A stretch of 64,000 bases of DNA from NCBI RefSeq assembly GCF_002127325.2, contig NC_035444.2, positions 37,607,140 through 37,671,139 of the forward strand, given 5' to 3'. Under the pieces are notes generated by a model. The model had not been told where the DNA came from. It ran no database searches and was given only the letters and a program-made list of their open reading frames with translations. The position numbers and the translations under genes are program-made. The DNA comes from Helianthus annuus (Eukaryota > Streptophyta > Magnoliopsida > Asterales > Asteraceae). Positions within the stretch are counted from its first letter, which is position 1. The number at the start of each line of letters is the position of its first letter. Positions 46,133 through 58,701 of this stretch are shown here, piece by piece.

Positions 46133-46432
46133 GTGCAGTTTTGGGCATCCAATTCCTCATTTCGCGTGTAGTATGCTCGTTTGACGTGTTTTGTTGCGTT
46201 AGTTAGCGTGAGTACTTTAAGTATTTTAGCGAGACTCTAAGTATCGGGTCTCGTTGTGTTTTAGAGTGATAATCGAATTGCGAGAGTTTACATTTGAGCA
46301 TTTATCAACCACACATAACATGTTAACAAGTTTATTTCATGTGCATTAAGTATCAAAACATAACAAAGAGTCTAGAATCTAGAATAATCATATCGTTCTC
46401 ATTTAAGAAGTTTCCATTTTGAATAACAGTTG

Positions 46433-47295
46433 TGATGAAACAATGGTTAACCAGGCAGGGTTAACTCACTGGTCTCGTCAAGAAGGGTTAATCCCTTCCT
46501 CTCGAGGATCGCTGGCTGGTCACCGGTGGGTTGATCTCCTGCACAAGGAAACAAACCGTGACTCGTAACAAGGAGGATGGGGTGGGGGGGTGCTCCTTGT
46601 TACCACTCTCCGGCGTGAGAATCAGTAGTCTGCTTGGGAAGCAAAGTATGATAGTAGTAGTAGTGAGAGAATTCTGAAGAGATACCTCAAACCTGGTTTG
46701 GGGTTGGTATTTATAGCCGAGGAATGAAGGAGGAGGTAGATGGATAGACTGACGGCATGCTGCACCTTTGCAGGTGTGTCAGACATGTCGGCCGGGGAGG
46801 CGACGCCACGTCAGTCTGCTACTTACGTAGTCCTGACAGGCGGCTGCCATTGGTGCTACTTGCTCTGTGGTGTCAGTCCCCCTTGATGAGTAGGCAGGGT
46901 GCGGTGCAAGCCGCATCGCTGTCTGCGGTAACTGTAGATGTTATCGCGTCCTACTCTTCTGATCAAGAAATACGCGAGATGCGGTGCCAGGCCGCATCGT
47001 CGGTTGTGGTGACTGTTGCTGTCATCCAGCTTCTCTGTATTGATAGAAGTGTTCACTGGATGTGGTGCGGGGCCGCATCGCTGTAAATACTTCCGTTTTC
47101 ATACACCAGATGCGGTGCCAGCCGCATCGCTATACCGTTCTCATATTCCAGGTAAGTCCTCTATCACTGGACAGATTGGATTCAACCACTGTGTCGATGC
47201 GTTCCCGCACGGACATAAGTATGTTGTTAACTAGTGGGGGTTTTGATAAGGGTAATGGTCACTCGCGGTCGATGCTGACGCGAGATCTGGGACCA
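46433..47295 (-). repeat. Tat element 3' LTR (863 bp)
   Basis: On the plus strand it runs TGATGAAACAATGG to GGGACCA. TATA box on the minus strand (ctataaata) at about 46708-46716. Four hairpin words lie at 46898-47129. Confidence 0.9.
46898..47129. repeat. Four spaced hairpin words GATGCGGTGCCAGCCGCATC in the Tat LTR
   Basis: Copies at 46898-46918, 46978-46999, 47059-47080 and 47109-47129. Each has a 7-bp stem (GATGCGG/CCGCATC, one or two changes) and a 6-8 nt loop. The first three are about 80 bp apart in degenerate tandem units. They lie 180-410 nt upstream of the minus-strand TATA box. Confidence 0.85.
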
Positions 47296-47315
47296 TACCC
47301 CTTCAAGTCCCCCCA
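47296..47315 (-). promoter_or_regulatory. Tat polypurine tract
   Basis: Minus strand reads actggggggacttgaagggg directly before the LTR start TGGTCCC. Confidence 0.8.
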
Positions 47316-48912
47316 GTCTAGTGTTGCTGCCACATGCAAGTTGCATATGGTAGGAGTACTGGACTATGGTGTTTAGAAGGTAGTTTGGAGTCTGGAGAAG
47401 ATCCTAGGCCATGTAGATGATCTTTGCTCTTTGTAAATCAAGCTGGAGATCTGGAAGGGTCATTTGATGCCTCTTTTGTACCGGTGAGAATGTTTCGTCT
47501 GATGCGAAATTCTCAGCCTCGGGTTGGGTGCCACCTGTTGGTGTGTCGAACCAACCTTGAGACCTTGCCGGGCGGATGCACAAACTTCGAACCAATCTCT
47601 GAGATGGTGGTTGAAGTTGTGCACAAACTTCGAACCAACCTTTGAGGTGGTGAATGAAGAAGAGAGTTTTCTTCTGTCACGATTGGACATCGAATCATGA
47701 TCCCTTTTTTGGGGTGTTCATGTTCTTCCAGTTAGCTCTCTAGTAACCGCACGTCCTTTGCGGTTACCTCGTTGCTTGACATTGTTGGCCACGGTTGTGG
47801 GAACCATGTTGGGTACTTGCGTCATTGTTGGCCATGTTTGGTCGAACAATGTGTATCTGGATAATGGTCAAATAAACATGGTCATAGGCATGGTAATGCC
47901 CACCATTGTTTTATTCTATCCGTGTTACAAGTAGGGTAACAAAGTCATAAGCAGACTTGTTACCGCTTGTTTGGCCGCTTGCTGTTCGACGAGATCTCGT
48001 ATGATAATTGGGGATCTCGTCCGCATCTCTTCCTTAGCCACTTTACTTCACGCTCCAATACTGAGGAGTTTTCCTTGAAGTAGCTTTGTTCATCTATGTG
48101 ATGACTTAGTTGTGGCTCTTCCGTAGCAGCCGTTTGCGGAAGCTATGGTTGTGTCCGCAGTGACTCATGAGTGTCTGCGGTTTTGTCACCCCATACTCGC
48201 TTGAAACGGGTGTGTTGCTCGGATGTGGCTCTTGAAGGATCAGGAGTCAGGGTTGCTGATGTGTGTGCGCGTACATTCCCTTCCTTCTTCTCGTTGAAGA
48301 AGTTGTTTATGCACCCTCTGTGGTTGTGAACCGGACATGAGGGATTTGAAGCTTGAAGGGAATGAAGGCAATGCGGTTTACCTATTCCTGAGATGCGGTT
48401 CAGTCCAAAGAACAACGCTGGTTCTGGGTATCTGACACACCTGTACGGGCTCGTGTGTGTCATTTCCGCATATTCCACGTGTGCTCGTGGGTATGTGCGG
48501 ACATGTTTATACCCCTTAACCCTGAAAAGATATAATTTTTTGGCTATTTTATGGGGTATGTAAAAAAAACGCGTTGCGGTATGGGTTATGGTGCAGTATA
48601 CCAGAGAAACCGCATGCCGCTTGTGTTTGGATAATGTTGTCGCTTTTTGTTGTACACGTGGCTGAGCGCACGTGTGAGTTGGTGGAAGTTGGTGAGATTT
48701 TCTGGCATGTGCTGAAATGAAAGGACAGTTGCACTGCCCGAGGCCATTAAATGCACTGTAGCAGGAGTGTAAACGTCTCCTTTGTCAGGCGCGTGGGCGG
48801 CCACGCGCGCGTGATAACCGTCAGCGGAAACGGCGCTTGACACGTGGTGCCGCATAATTCGCTTTTTTTGGACGTGATGATTCAGTTTCCATGCTGCATT
48901 TATTGCGATGAG
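47316..48912 (+). other. Non-coding region between the 3' LTR and the antisense gene
   Basis: It holds a small tandem repeat (about 47575-47655, 'cacaaacttcgaacca') and the upstream region of the antisense gene. No gene is recognised in it. Confidence 0.5.
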
Positions 48913-48920
48913 TATATAAG
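48913..48920 (+). promoter_or_regulatory. TATA box of the antisense gene
   Basis: tatataag, about 160 nt before the ATG at 49079, on the strand opposite to gag-pol. Confidence 0.6.
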
Positions 48921-49078
48921 GGGAAACCGTTCGTGGTTTCCCCTCACTTGTTCAAAATTTCAAAAATTTTCGGTGAGAGAAACAGTTTCCTCTTGTCATC
49001 TCCGATAAGATTTTCTGAAATTCTGGTGAGGTAGTTTGAGTTTTTCTACTCACGTTCTTCTCTATATTCATATTTGTG

Positions 49079-52000
49079 ATGGCTGAACCGTCGAATGTAC
49101 ACAATGTGGAGGGTGAGAACCCTGAAGATCCGGTTGAGGCGGCTGATGAAGATGAAGATGATGATGGTGGTGCCGTCGGTGGTGGTTTACCGGTTTTGAA
49201 GTGGTCGAAAGGTGGTTTTAAAAACCTGATGACCACTATTCAGATGGCCGACGACTGGAAAGCCACTTACCCACAAGAGGGTGATACTGGTGCCGATGCT
49301 CCGGCCGGCTATATCACCCTGTGGGCTGATTTTTTCACTGATGGCAACCTTCGATTGCCGGTGACTGTGTTTGTTGCTGAGGTGCTAGAGTACTATCATC
49401 TCCATATCTCCCAACTAAGTCCATTTGGGATGTTCCGGATTAGGAACTTTGAGTACACCTTTCGTGCCCATAGGTTGGACATCACCGTTGAGAATTTCCG
49501 GCGGTTTTACCAGTTGACGGTGAACACCGGATTTTTTTCTTTTACTCAACGAAATGGGAGTTTGAAGTTGATGACACCTCCCAAGGGTGTGACCGGTTGG
49601 AAGAGGAAATTCTTTTACGTCAAAGCCTGTGCAGTCTACGCCCATATGACTTTTCGGGACGTAAATGTGGGTGTTACGGATGAGGATATTCTTGTTGCCA
49701 CCGCAAAGACTGTGGATTGGTTCTCTAGGCTGCGGCCTATTGAACTCAAGAAGTTAGACAACAACCAGTTGTGGGTGTTGCGGATGATGCTCAACAGGCC
49801 GGATAGGAAGGCAAGGCCCGTTCTACGGGAAAAGAGTGGTGGTAAGCTTGTTACTTTTGATTATTTTCCTTGCTTCATTATCCTTTTAGTGATGTGCATG
49901 CGCTGTATCAGTGGATGCGGTTGGTCTGTGGAGGATGTTTGAGCCCGATTTCGAGGGCAAGGTTGAGCTGATTCCGGTTGATGTACGGGAAGGTTTTAAT
50001 CTGGAGATTGTAGGCAACTTCCGCGTACCCACACGTGCTGTGCTGAATGCACCTGTGCCAGAAGGCGAAGAAGGTATTTTCTAAGTTGCTCTTGTTTTCA
50101 AAGTTCACCCTTGTAAGTTGTTTGCTTGATTGTTTCCCTGCAGGTATTCTTAGGGATCTGGGGAAGTTTGAAAAGCGTATCCCCAAGAAGCACGTGGAGA
50201 AGAAGCAGGTGAAGAAAACCGCGCGGGGCCGCGGTAAGGAGAAAACTAAGGGTTCTGCTGCCCCTCCCTTGGTGCCACAGGTCGCAGGTACCTATCGTTC
50301 TTGTTACCGCAGATATACCGATTACGTGGTAGTATCTGATACCCTTGAGGGTTTGGGTGTTCCAGGTGGTGGTGCGGTTGTAGGCGGGGCTGCTGCGGGT
50401 TCCACCCTTGATGGTGGTAAGAGGAAACTGGAGGAGGCAGCTGTTGCTGGTGGTGAAATGAAGCGTCGGAAGCTGCAGTCTAAAAGGACTGGTCCGACTC
50501 AAAAGAAACCCTCGGTCCCTGCTGGTAAGTATTTAACCTTGCAAGTGTTTTGTATACACAACTTGTTTATTGACAGTTATTGCCTTGTTTGTATTGCAGA
50601 ACCACAAGATGCAGGGTTTTCTTTCTTTGATGCTCCTGTGTCTCCCTCGCGTACAACAGCTGTGGATGCGGGGGTACCAAAGGAGCCTGCGGTACCTTCT
50701 GTTAAGGTGGTTCCTGATCCCACCGTGCAGGTGGAGAAAACGGTGGAGAAGACTGCGTCTCAGATTTTAGATATTGTGGATTCCTCCAACAACCTAATCA
50801 GTCCAAATGATGAAGGATTGGACTTGAGGTTTTCTGATGTTGGACCGTAAAAATCTGGGGCTGGACCGCAGAAGTCTCCCAGTGCTAAGAAGGTGTCTGG
50901 TTCCGCCTCCGGGGGTGCGGGTTATGAAGGACCTCCAATTCAGCCTGGGGAGTCTGAGTTGGAACATTACTAACGTACGTACACCCCGGATCGGAGTACG
51001 TGTTATCATCGACCCCCCTGGACTGTTTTGCAGGGGGATGATATTTCTAATGATCCTTCTGCATGTAAGGAAATTCTGGGTGGTTTGGGCACCCCATTTG
51101 AAGTTGAACGTGCCCGTTCCGCACCCCGTGAGCTGCGCATCAACCAACTTTCTACCATGTTAGTAGGAAGTTCCATAGTGGCGAACGCCATTCTGGAAGA
51201 TTACAAGGTGCTAGGCCGCAGGGAGGAGGAAGCTGCTCGCTTGTGGGCCGAAGCGGAAGAGTTGGTGAAGGCTGCTCGTGCGGGTGCGGAGCAGCTTGAG
51301 AGGGATCGGGCTGCTTTTGAGAAGCAGAAACAGATTGCAGAGTGGGCTGCAACTGCTGAGCTAAAACAGGTTCGTACCCTTGCCAAGTTACTTTCTGATG
51401 AACGCAAGAGTTGGAACGAAAATTTTTCCAATGAGCGCAAGAAGTGGAAAGAATCTTGGGCTAAGCAGAATGACAATCTGTTTCATGCTCATCAGGAGTT
51501 GACGAATGCCAAGGCAGCGAATGCTACTTTGAGCAAAGAGAAGGCTGCGGCCGAGGTGATTGCGGCGAAAGCCCAACAGGCAGAGGCCCGGGCTGTAAAG
51601 GCGCTTGAAGAGGCCAAAGAGGCGGGGGCTCGTGCTGCAAAGGCCCTTGAAGAGGCTAAAGAGAGGGAGAGCCGTGCTTCTAAGGCTCTTGAAGAAGCGA
51701 ATGCCGAGCGCACCCGTTTGGATCGGGTTGTTGGCAGCCTTCAGGTATGATTTGTTTCTCCTGTTTTATCTTCCCTGCCCTTTGAGAATGTTTATTGATT
51801 TCATGTAAACTGTTTCTTGCTTTTGAAAGGCCGAGGTTCAGACCCAGGAGGTCAGGGTGGCGGACCTCACGGCCCGCGTGACTGTGGCGGAAGAGCGGGC
51901 AACTGCGGCTGTCGAGGCTAGAGATGCCTTGACCTCTTCGGTTAACCAGCTTGAGGCTGACCGTGAATGGATGCGGAGTCACGGTATTGCACATGTAAGT

Positions 52001-52420
52001 ACTCCATGCCTTTGTGTTTACTTGGATTAGCGTGTGAGTCTTATCTTTCTTTTATTGTAGATTGTTCAGGCTATCATGGATGCACCTGAAACCGCAACTG
52101 GTTTAGACTTGGTCAAACAACGTGCCCGCGATGCTGGTTTTAAAGCTGGTTATAGCCGCTGTATTGGTCACATAAACGTTATGTCCAAAGGCGGTTATAA
52201 TGAAGAACGGTCTGGGTTTCGTGACGTGGACACCGAAGCGCTCCTTAACGCGGCTGTTGCCTCCTTTTACGATACGTCTCTCTCTTGCGTGGAGAAGTTG
52301 GACGAATGTTTAGAGGCCACGGATTATGTAGACCGGTTACGGATGCTATATGCCGATGTAGAAGAGGAAAATCCTGCTGGTGGCGGCCCAGATGGCGCGG
52401 GTACCAGTGGTTCAAAATAG
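49079..52420 (+). pseudogene. Antisense accessory gene of the Tat element (gypsy-type 'Transposase_28'-like), damaged
   Basis: Exons suggested by GT/AG sites: 49079-49841, 49890-50073, 50144-50524, 50600-about 50975, about 51037-51744, 51830-51994, 52061-52420. N-terminal half: acidic start, then a conserved globular domain (about residues 40-250; FFTDGNLRLPVTVFVAEVL, then FRRFYQLTVNTGFF) like the 'putative gypsy type transposon' domain of Tat/Grande antisense ORFs. Middle: basic KKXXK-rich linker. Then a long coiled coil (about 51190-51960; A/E/K/R heptads). C-terminus with a conserved NAAVASFYDTSL segment. Lesions: frame slip near 49920-49945, TAA at 50848-50850, and a stop just before the intron donor near 50975. 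Function unknown; related antisense ORFs occur across the lineage. Confidence 0.75.
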
Positions 52421-52592
52421 GATTTAGGTTGGCCTGTGTGCCCCTTTTTTGTTTTCCTCTTGTATATGTTGGAAACTTTATGTAAATCCATTTATGCACC
52501 ACGTGGGTGCCTGAATTTTTTGAATATAAAGTTTGTTGTTCAATTTGTACAAGTGTTTTTACTTCTTGCATGATTGAACGTGTGTATGCGGG

Positions 52593-52835
52593 ACTCTACC
52601 CATTGTGAATGGGGTTGAGTATACTCCATACCGTTGTTGTAGGAGTATGCGTCAATTCCATTGTTTGCCTTATTAGGGTTAGGAATTGTGTAAGTTTTGC
52701 AAAAACTTGTCCGGAGCTCTACCCATTGTGAATGGAGTTGAGTATACTCCATACCTTTGTCGTATGAGTATGCGTCAATTCCATTGTTTACCTTATTAGG
52801 GTTTAGGAATTGTGTAACTTTTGTAAAAACTTGTC
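52593..52835 (+). repeat. Tandem duplication of about 124 bp downstream of the antisense gene
   Basis: Two units beginning 'ctctacccattgtgaatgg' (about 52593 and 52717) and ending 'aaaaacttgtc'. They lie between the convergent 3' ends of gag-pol and the antisense gene. Confidence 0.85.
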
Positions 52836-53077
52836 TATCCAGCTGGATAGACACTTAATATTTTGCCTTTTGCAGGCCTATTACAATATTTGTGTGTGGT
52901 TAGCACTTTGTGTGGGTATCGCGAATGAAAATTTTGCCAATCTGTTTTTGCGGATACCGCAAAGTGGAACACGCATTTGTAATAGTAGTAACAAACAATA
53001 TTGCATTGAATTGCTCGTTTATTTATTTGCAAATGGCCTGTGGCCCGATAGGTTACATGAAAATGTAAAAACATGGC

Positions 53078-56000
53078 TTACATGTAACAGCGTCTAAGTT
53101 GTTGTGCATTCCATGTACATGCGATAGGTTCGCCTTCTAACGTTTGTAATTTATACGCCCATTTGCCCAAGACCTCATTGATGAGGTAGGGTCCTTCCCA
53201 CTTGGGGGCAAGTTTCCCTGGGCGTTCAGCGTTAGATGCCTCGTTGTCGCGGAGGACGTAGTCTCCTGGGTTGAAAGTACAAACGCGGACGCGTGAGTTG
53301 TAGTACTTTTCAAGTTTGGATTTGTACTTGGCCTCGTTGATGGCCGCGTTCTCACGCCTTTCTTCCAAGAGGTCCAAGTCAATCCTGCGTTCCATACCGT
53401 TGTCTATTTTTTCAATAGCCAACATTCTGGGAGAAGGGATGCCTACTTCCGCGGGGATCACTGCTTTTGAGCCATAAACTAAGCTGAAAGGTGTCTCCCC
53501 ATTGCTTGTTTTTGGGCTTGTGCGGTGAGCCCATAAGATGCTTGGGAGTTCATCGACCCAGCCACGCCTGGCTGTTCCCAACCTTGCTTTGATGCCTTCG
53601 ACTAGACTTTTGTTGATACTCTCAACCTGGCCATTCCCTTGCGGATGCGCCACAGATGAGAATATGTGTTCAATGTGTAGTTCTTCTAGCCATTTTTGAA
53701 ATTCATCGGCAGTAAAGTTGGTGCCGTTATCGGTAACGATGCACATTGGTAGACCGAAACGGCAGATGATGTGTTCCCAAATGAATTTCCTTGTTATCAT
53801 AGCAGTGGTTGAGGCGAGCGGTTTCGCCTCTACCCATTTTGTGAAGTAATCAACCGCTACTATGATAAATTTGACCGCACCTGGTGCGTCTGGGAAGGGT
53901 CCGACCACGTCGATTGCCCATTTCTGAAAGGGCCATGCGGTGGTGACCGGGATCAAGTTGTTCTTGGGGCGCAAAGTTTTTGGAGCATGTCGTTGACAGT
54001 TAATACATTTGCGCAACTCTTTGACAGCGTCCAGGTGCATGCCGGGCCAGTAATACCCAGCATTCATGATTTTGGCCACTACCATGCGTGGTCTGGCGTG
54101 TATGCCGCACATACCCTCGTGTATCTCTCTGATGAGGTATGTGGCATCCTGGGGGTTGACGCATCGTAGGAGTGGCCCTAGGTATGATTTACGGTATAAG
54201 ATACTGTCTCCCATTTGATAATGGCACGCTTTGTATTGTAGCTTGCGTGCCTCTGACTTGCTTTCGGGAGTCACACCTGATTGCAAATATGCAATAACTG
54301 GTGTCATCCAAGATGTTGTGCCGTATTGGATGACATTGACCTGGCGCAGGGGTACTGAAGGATTTTGTAGAATTTTGATGCGTATCTCCTTTGCCAAGTG
54401 TTGGAAGCTGGTGGATGCAAGTTTTGAGAGTGCATCCGCGGATTTGTTTTCACTTCTGTTAATATGTCGGATATTGAATGAAGTGAACTTTGATGTTAGT
54501 TGCAGGGCTTGCTCGAGGTAGAGGATCATGATATCCCCCTTTGCGGCATAGTCGCCGCGTATCTGCCCTGCAACCAACAAAGAGTCGACGTGTGCTTCCA
54601 GATGTTGCACGCCGAGTTTGACTGCTAAACGTAGTCCTGCCAGTAGGGCCTCATATTCTGCCTCGTTATTTGTGCTTTTAAAATCGAGGCGGATTGCATA
54701 TGTAAGTTCTTGGCCATCAGGGCTGACGAGTCGCAGACCTGCGCCTACACCTTCCTCGTTGGAGGCACCATCAGTAAAAAGTGCCCAAATCTCCGAGGAA
54801 GCTGGTGTTGGCGTAGGATTTTGTGCTGCTTCGCATTCTTGAATGCGATCGGCCGGTACCTCGGCGGCGAAATCAGCTAAGACTTAGCCTTTAATCGCGG
54901 GGCGCGGTTTATAGTTCAGTGTGTGCGCGCCCAGCTCGATTGCCCATTTTGCTAATCTCCTAGAAATGTCAGGTTTGGATAGGATCGGGCCGATCCTGTA
55001 ATTGGTTAGCACCGTGATGACATGGTTCGCGAAGTAGCGTCGCAACCGTCTTGATGCGTGCACTAGTGCTAATACCAACTTTTCCATTATTGAATACCTT
55101 GTTTCTGGGTCGTTGAGCATCTTGCTGATGTATCAAACACTCAATATGATTACGTCCATACCCCACTCCCACTCCACTATCAATACCGCACCTATCGTGT
55201 TGTCTGCGGCAGATAGGTATAATATGAGTGGTTCATCCTTGCGTGGTGCGGTTAGAGTTGGGAGTTGTATCAAACACTCCTTCATTTCCCGGAAGGCATT
55301 TTCGGCCTCTGCGGTCCACTGGAATTGTTCTTTCTTTAAACAGTTCCGCAGGGTCTTGATGAAGGGATAGGACTTAGCTGCATGGTTGGCTAAGAATCTA
55401 TTTAGTAGGGCTAGCCTGCCGGCCAGCCGTTGCATTTCTTTCATCGTCGAAGGCGATGGCATGCGCTCAATTGCCTGCACCTTTTCCGGGTTTACCCTGA
55501 ATCCATCTTTGGTTACGATGAATCCAAGGAATTTGCCTTCTTCCATTCCAAACGAGCATTTCCCTGGATTGAGCTTTATGTTAATGCTTCGCAGAGTTTG
55601 GAATGTTCGTTCAATATCAGTGAGCATGGTATCTTCCTCCATGCTCATGACGACTAGGTCGTCCATGTAGATTTCGACACTTTTGCTTATTTGCCCGCGG
55701 AAAGTGTCGTTCATCAGTTTTTGATAGATTGCGCCCGCGTTGCGCAATACAAACGGCATTTTTGTATAACAGTAATTCCCGGTGGGAGTGCGGAATGCCG
55801 TTTTGTCTTCATCCTCGATTGCCATCTGTACTTGGTGGTAGCCTTTATAGCAATCGAGGAAACACTTCCATCTGAATGGTGCGAGGTTGTCGACTTTTTC
55901 GTCAATTTCCGGAAGTGCGTAGCAATCCTTGGGACAGGCTTTGTTGAGATCTTTGTAATCGACGCACATGCGCCAGCCCCCGGATGGTTTTTCTACCATG

Positions 56001-58642
56001 ACTGGGTTGGACAACCAAGTCTGGTATTTAACTTCCCGCAGGATGCCTGCGGAGAGCAGTTCTTCCACCTGCTCATGCATCGCCTGGTTTTTAGCGGATC
56101 CAAGGTGGCGTTGGCCTTGAATCACCGGCTTAATACCTGGCATGGTATTTAAGCAATGTTGCGCAATTTCACACGGGACCCCAGTCATGTCTGCGGGTGT
56201 CCACGCAAAAATGTCTTGGTTCCTGAAGAGAAGCTGCTTCAGGTGCGCTTTAGTGTTGGGGGACAAGGCGTGGCCCAACGTAACCTTTTGTTCTGGGTAT
56301 CTCGCGTTGAGAACCCATTTTTCTGGTTGGTTGTTGGGGGTAGGCCTTGCTATCTTGGTCGGACGTATTTCGTCCGACATCATGACGTCTCTGCGTGCGT
56401 AGATTATCGCGACCCCCGTTTCGGTTGGGAAACCGACCGCAGAGTGGGGTACGGACGTAATCATATTGAAATCACCTTGGGATTCTCTCCCAAGGAGTAC
56501 GTCATATCTGGAGGTATGAGGTAAAACGATGAAGTTTACCTCTTCTGTTCGTGTGTGCCTTCCGCTGGTAAGGCGCACAGGAAACGTAATTTGGCCGAGG
56601 GGAAAGACAGTTTCCCCTGCGAACTCGGCCAACGGGTAATCCACTGCTTGCAACCGATCTTTATCCTCCTGATCGAACTGGTTGAAGCATTGCTCATAGA
56701 TGATATCTGAAGTACTGTCCGGGTCGATGAATAGACGCTCGGTGCAGTAATGAGCCAGTTGGCCTATAATAACGACGGCGCGTCTGTCGCGCGGGCCGCC
56801 TCGGACTTTTGGAAAGACGACTTGCTCGTCTTTCCAGTCATTGTCCGGTCTTCTCGCTGCCTTGCGCGGCCTACCCTTACCTCCGTTGATCATGTGGGTT
56901 GAGGCCACATACATGGTCCTCTTCCCGGAGGAGGTGCCTTCGCCATGAGGGGTGATGCGCTTGGTGGGTTTCTGCCCACCTGGCAAAAGATGTTGTAGTT
57001 TCCCCTCTTTTAAGGCCCGCTCAATCTTCAGCCGGAGACTGACGCAGTTGTTTGTGGTGTGGCCCGAGTCCTTATGATACTCACAATAAAGAGTGAGATC
57101 CTGATTTTTCTTGGACTTCATTGGTTGGGCCGGTTGCAAGAGCTGTGCGTCCGTAAGAAGGACTTCACTTGGCGACACAGTGATCTCGGTCCAGTTGCGG
57201 TCCCGAGAATCTTTCTTTGGCGCCCGGTTGTCCCGTTGGGGATTATGGTTCCTTGGGTCAAACGGGTTGGTCCGCGGGAAGTATGGTTTAGAAATGCTGT
57301 CGCGATTTCCAACGTCCCGGTTGCGTTTATTGTTACGCTTGGACCCCTGGTGGGAGGTTTCGGCTTGGAGCTGTGCCTTTGACATATGCGGTTTAAGGGA
57401 TCGCTGCGTCTGGGCGTATGTCTTGACTGCGGCCATGACATCTTCCCATTTTTTAGGCAAGCCCTCCTTTCCAGAGATGGTCATAACCATCTGCTTGTCC
57501 CTGACGGCCTTAATGAAATGGTTCCGTGCCATCTGGTCTGCCACGTCACCTATTTCTAGGCATTCTATATTATACCGGACGACGAATGCTTCTAGAGATT
57601 CGTCGTCCTTTCGCCAGATATTCATGATGTCTAACGAATCACGTTCGTGACGTCGTTGCTGGCTGAAATGGGCGAGGAACTTTGCATGCAAGTCCTCGAA
57701 TGAGACCAGTGACGCCACTGGCAAAGAATCGAACCAAGCCCTGGCCAGACCTGTGAGGGTCTGGGGGAAAAAATTGCACCAAGTGGGTTCATCCCACCGG
57801 CCGTTGCATCCCGCGCCCATGAAAACGTTCATGTGTTCGTCCGGGTCGGACGAACCGCTGTGTTTCCCAATGTTAAATGGGAATTTTGTTGTGGTAACAT
57901 GGGCGTGGGCAATTCGCGGGGCGAATTTTGAGTTTTCGGCCGCAGCCTTCGGCCTGTAGGGCTGGATTTCAGGGCACTTTGCAGCCCTAAGGTATGTGTT
58001 GCGTGGATGAGTGGGAGGGATATAGTTGCGTCCTCCCGGTCTGCTGCTGGTGTCATGCGAATCCCCGTAATATGTATGGTCGTCCGGGTCGGTACGGCCA
58101 TAACCTTCATACTGGGGCAGCGGTCCCAGCCGGCTTTGGATGCCGGCACTACGGTGGACTGTGGATTGCCGCCTATTACCACCTTGGGGGCCTAGGCGGC
58201 TTTGTATTGGTCCTTTGGTGCGGGACCCATATGAGGAGTCGTCCTCATTTAATGTGCGGACCTCACAGTAAGAGGATCCGCGGTCCTCACGCCTGCTTCT
58301 GGAGGCTGGACGTGAGGGTGCCCTGCCGTCGTATTGTAAAATACGACCCGCAGGTGTGGTTGGTGCCGGGGTAGGCCCGGCCTGTATTTGCGCTTCAGCA
58401 CAAGCTCGGTTATATGTTGCGGCCAGCAGGGCGGCCTGCTGGTCATACCAGGTGTGAGGGTCCATGTCCGGAGGGATCACAGATGCGTACTGCGATAGGT
58501 CGTGTTCGAACGTTAGGGATGGACCCCTTTGCGTGGAGGTGCTAATGTGGCCCGGATTTGGGTCTGGGGGAGCTGTCCCCGCATTCCCTGGGTTGGTGGG
58601 GAGTAGATTATCCCTGGTAGTGTTGTTTTGGTGATCAGTCAT
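53078..58642 (-). pseudogene. Tat gag-pol polyprotein with dual RNase H, broken
   Basis: ATG at 58642. Gag domain about residues 253-414 (FPFNIGKHSGSSDP, then WCNFFPQTLTG). Zinc knuckle near 520 (CEYHKDSGHTTNNC). Protease near 636 reads DPDSTSD, where a glycine normally follows the active Asp. RT from about 885 with VDYKDLNKACPKD, FLDCYKGYHQ and YMDD (55648-55669). First RNase H is split by a frameshift near 55135-55160 and ends at an in-frame TAA (54884-54886). The second, archaeal-type RNase H follows (NEAEYEALLAGL, then HINRSENKSADALSKLA to about 54440). Integrase: H2C2 finger near 54100, catalytic IDVVGPFPD, VTDNGTNF, QVESINKSL (53604-53920). Stop at 53078. The dual RNase H identifies the Tat lineage. 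Confidence 0.93.
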
Positions 58643-58683
58643 GATTTTTTGAGAGAGAGAAGGATGGTTGCAAAAGTGCTAAG

Positions 58684-58700
58684 AGTAGCGGTGGGCGCCA
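58684..58700 (-). promoter_or_regulatory. Tat primer-binding site, tRNA-Lys
   Basis: The plus strand shows cggtgggcgcca just left of the 5' LTR, the 3' end of plant tRNA-Lys including CCA-like closure; the minus strand is the complementary PBS with a one-base gap to the LTR. Confidence 0.75.
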
Positions 58701-58701
58701 A

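Larger units (their letters stand above)
44404..46432 (-). mobile_element. Gypsy LTR on the minus strand (chromovirus-like end), interrupted by the Tat element
   Basis: On the minus strand it ends ...GGTTGGGGTGTGACA at about 44404, a common 3' end of plant chromovirus LTRs. A TATA box (ctataaatag, minus) is at 46060-46051. No primer-binding site or coding region adjoins it on the left, so it is a solo LTR or the 3' LTR of an element whose remainder lies beyond the nested insertions. Paired 12-bp palindromes occur at 45257-45286, 45462-45473 and 46101-46132. Confidence 0.6.
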
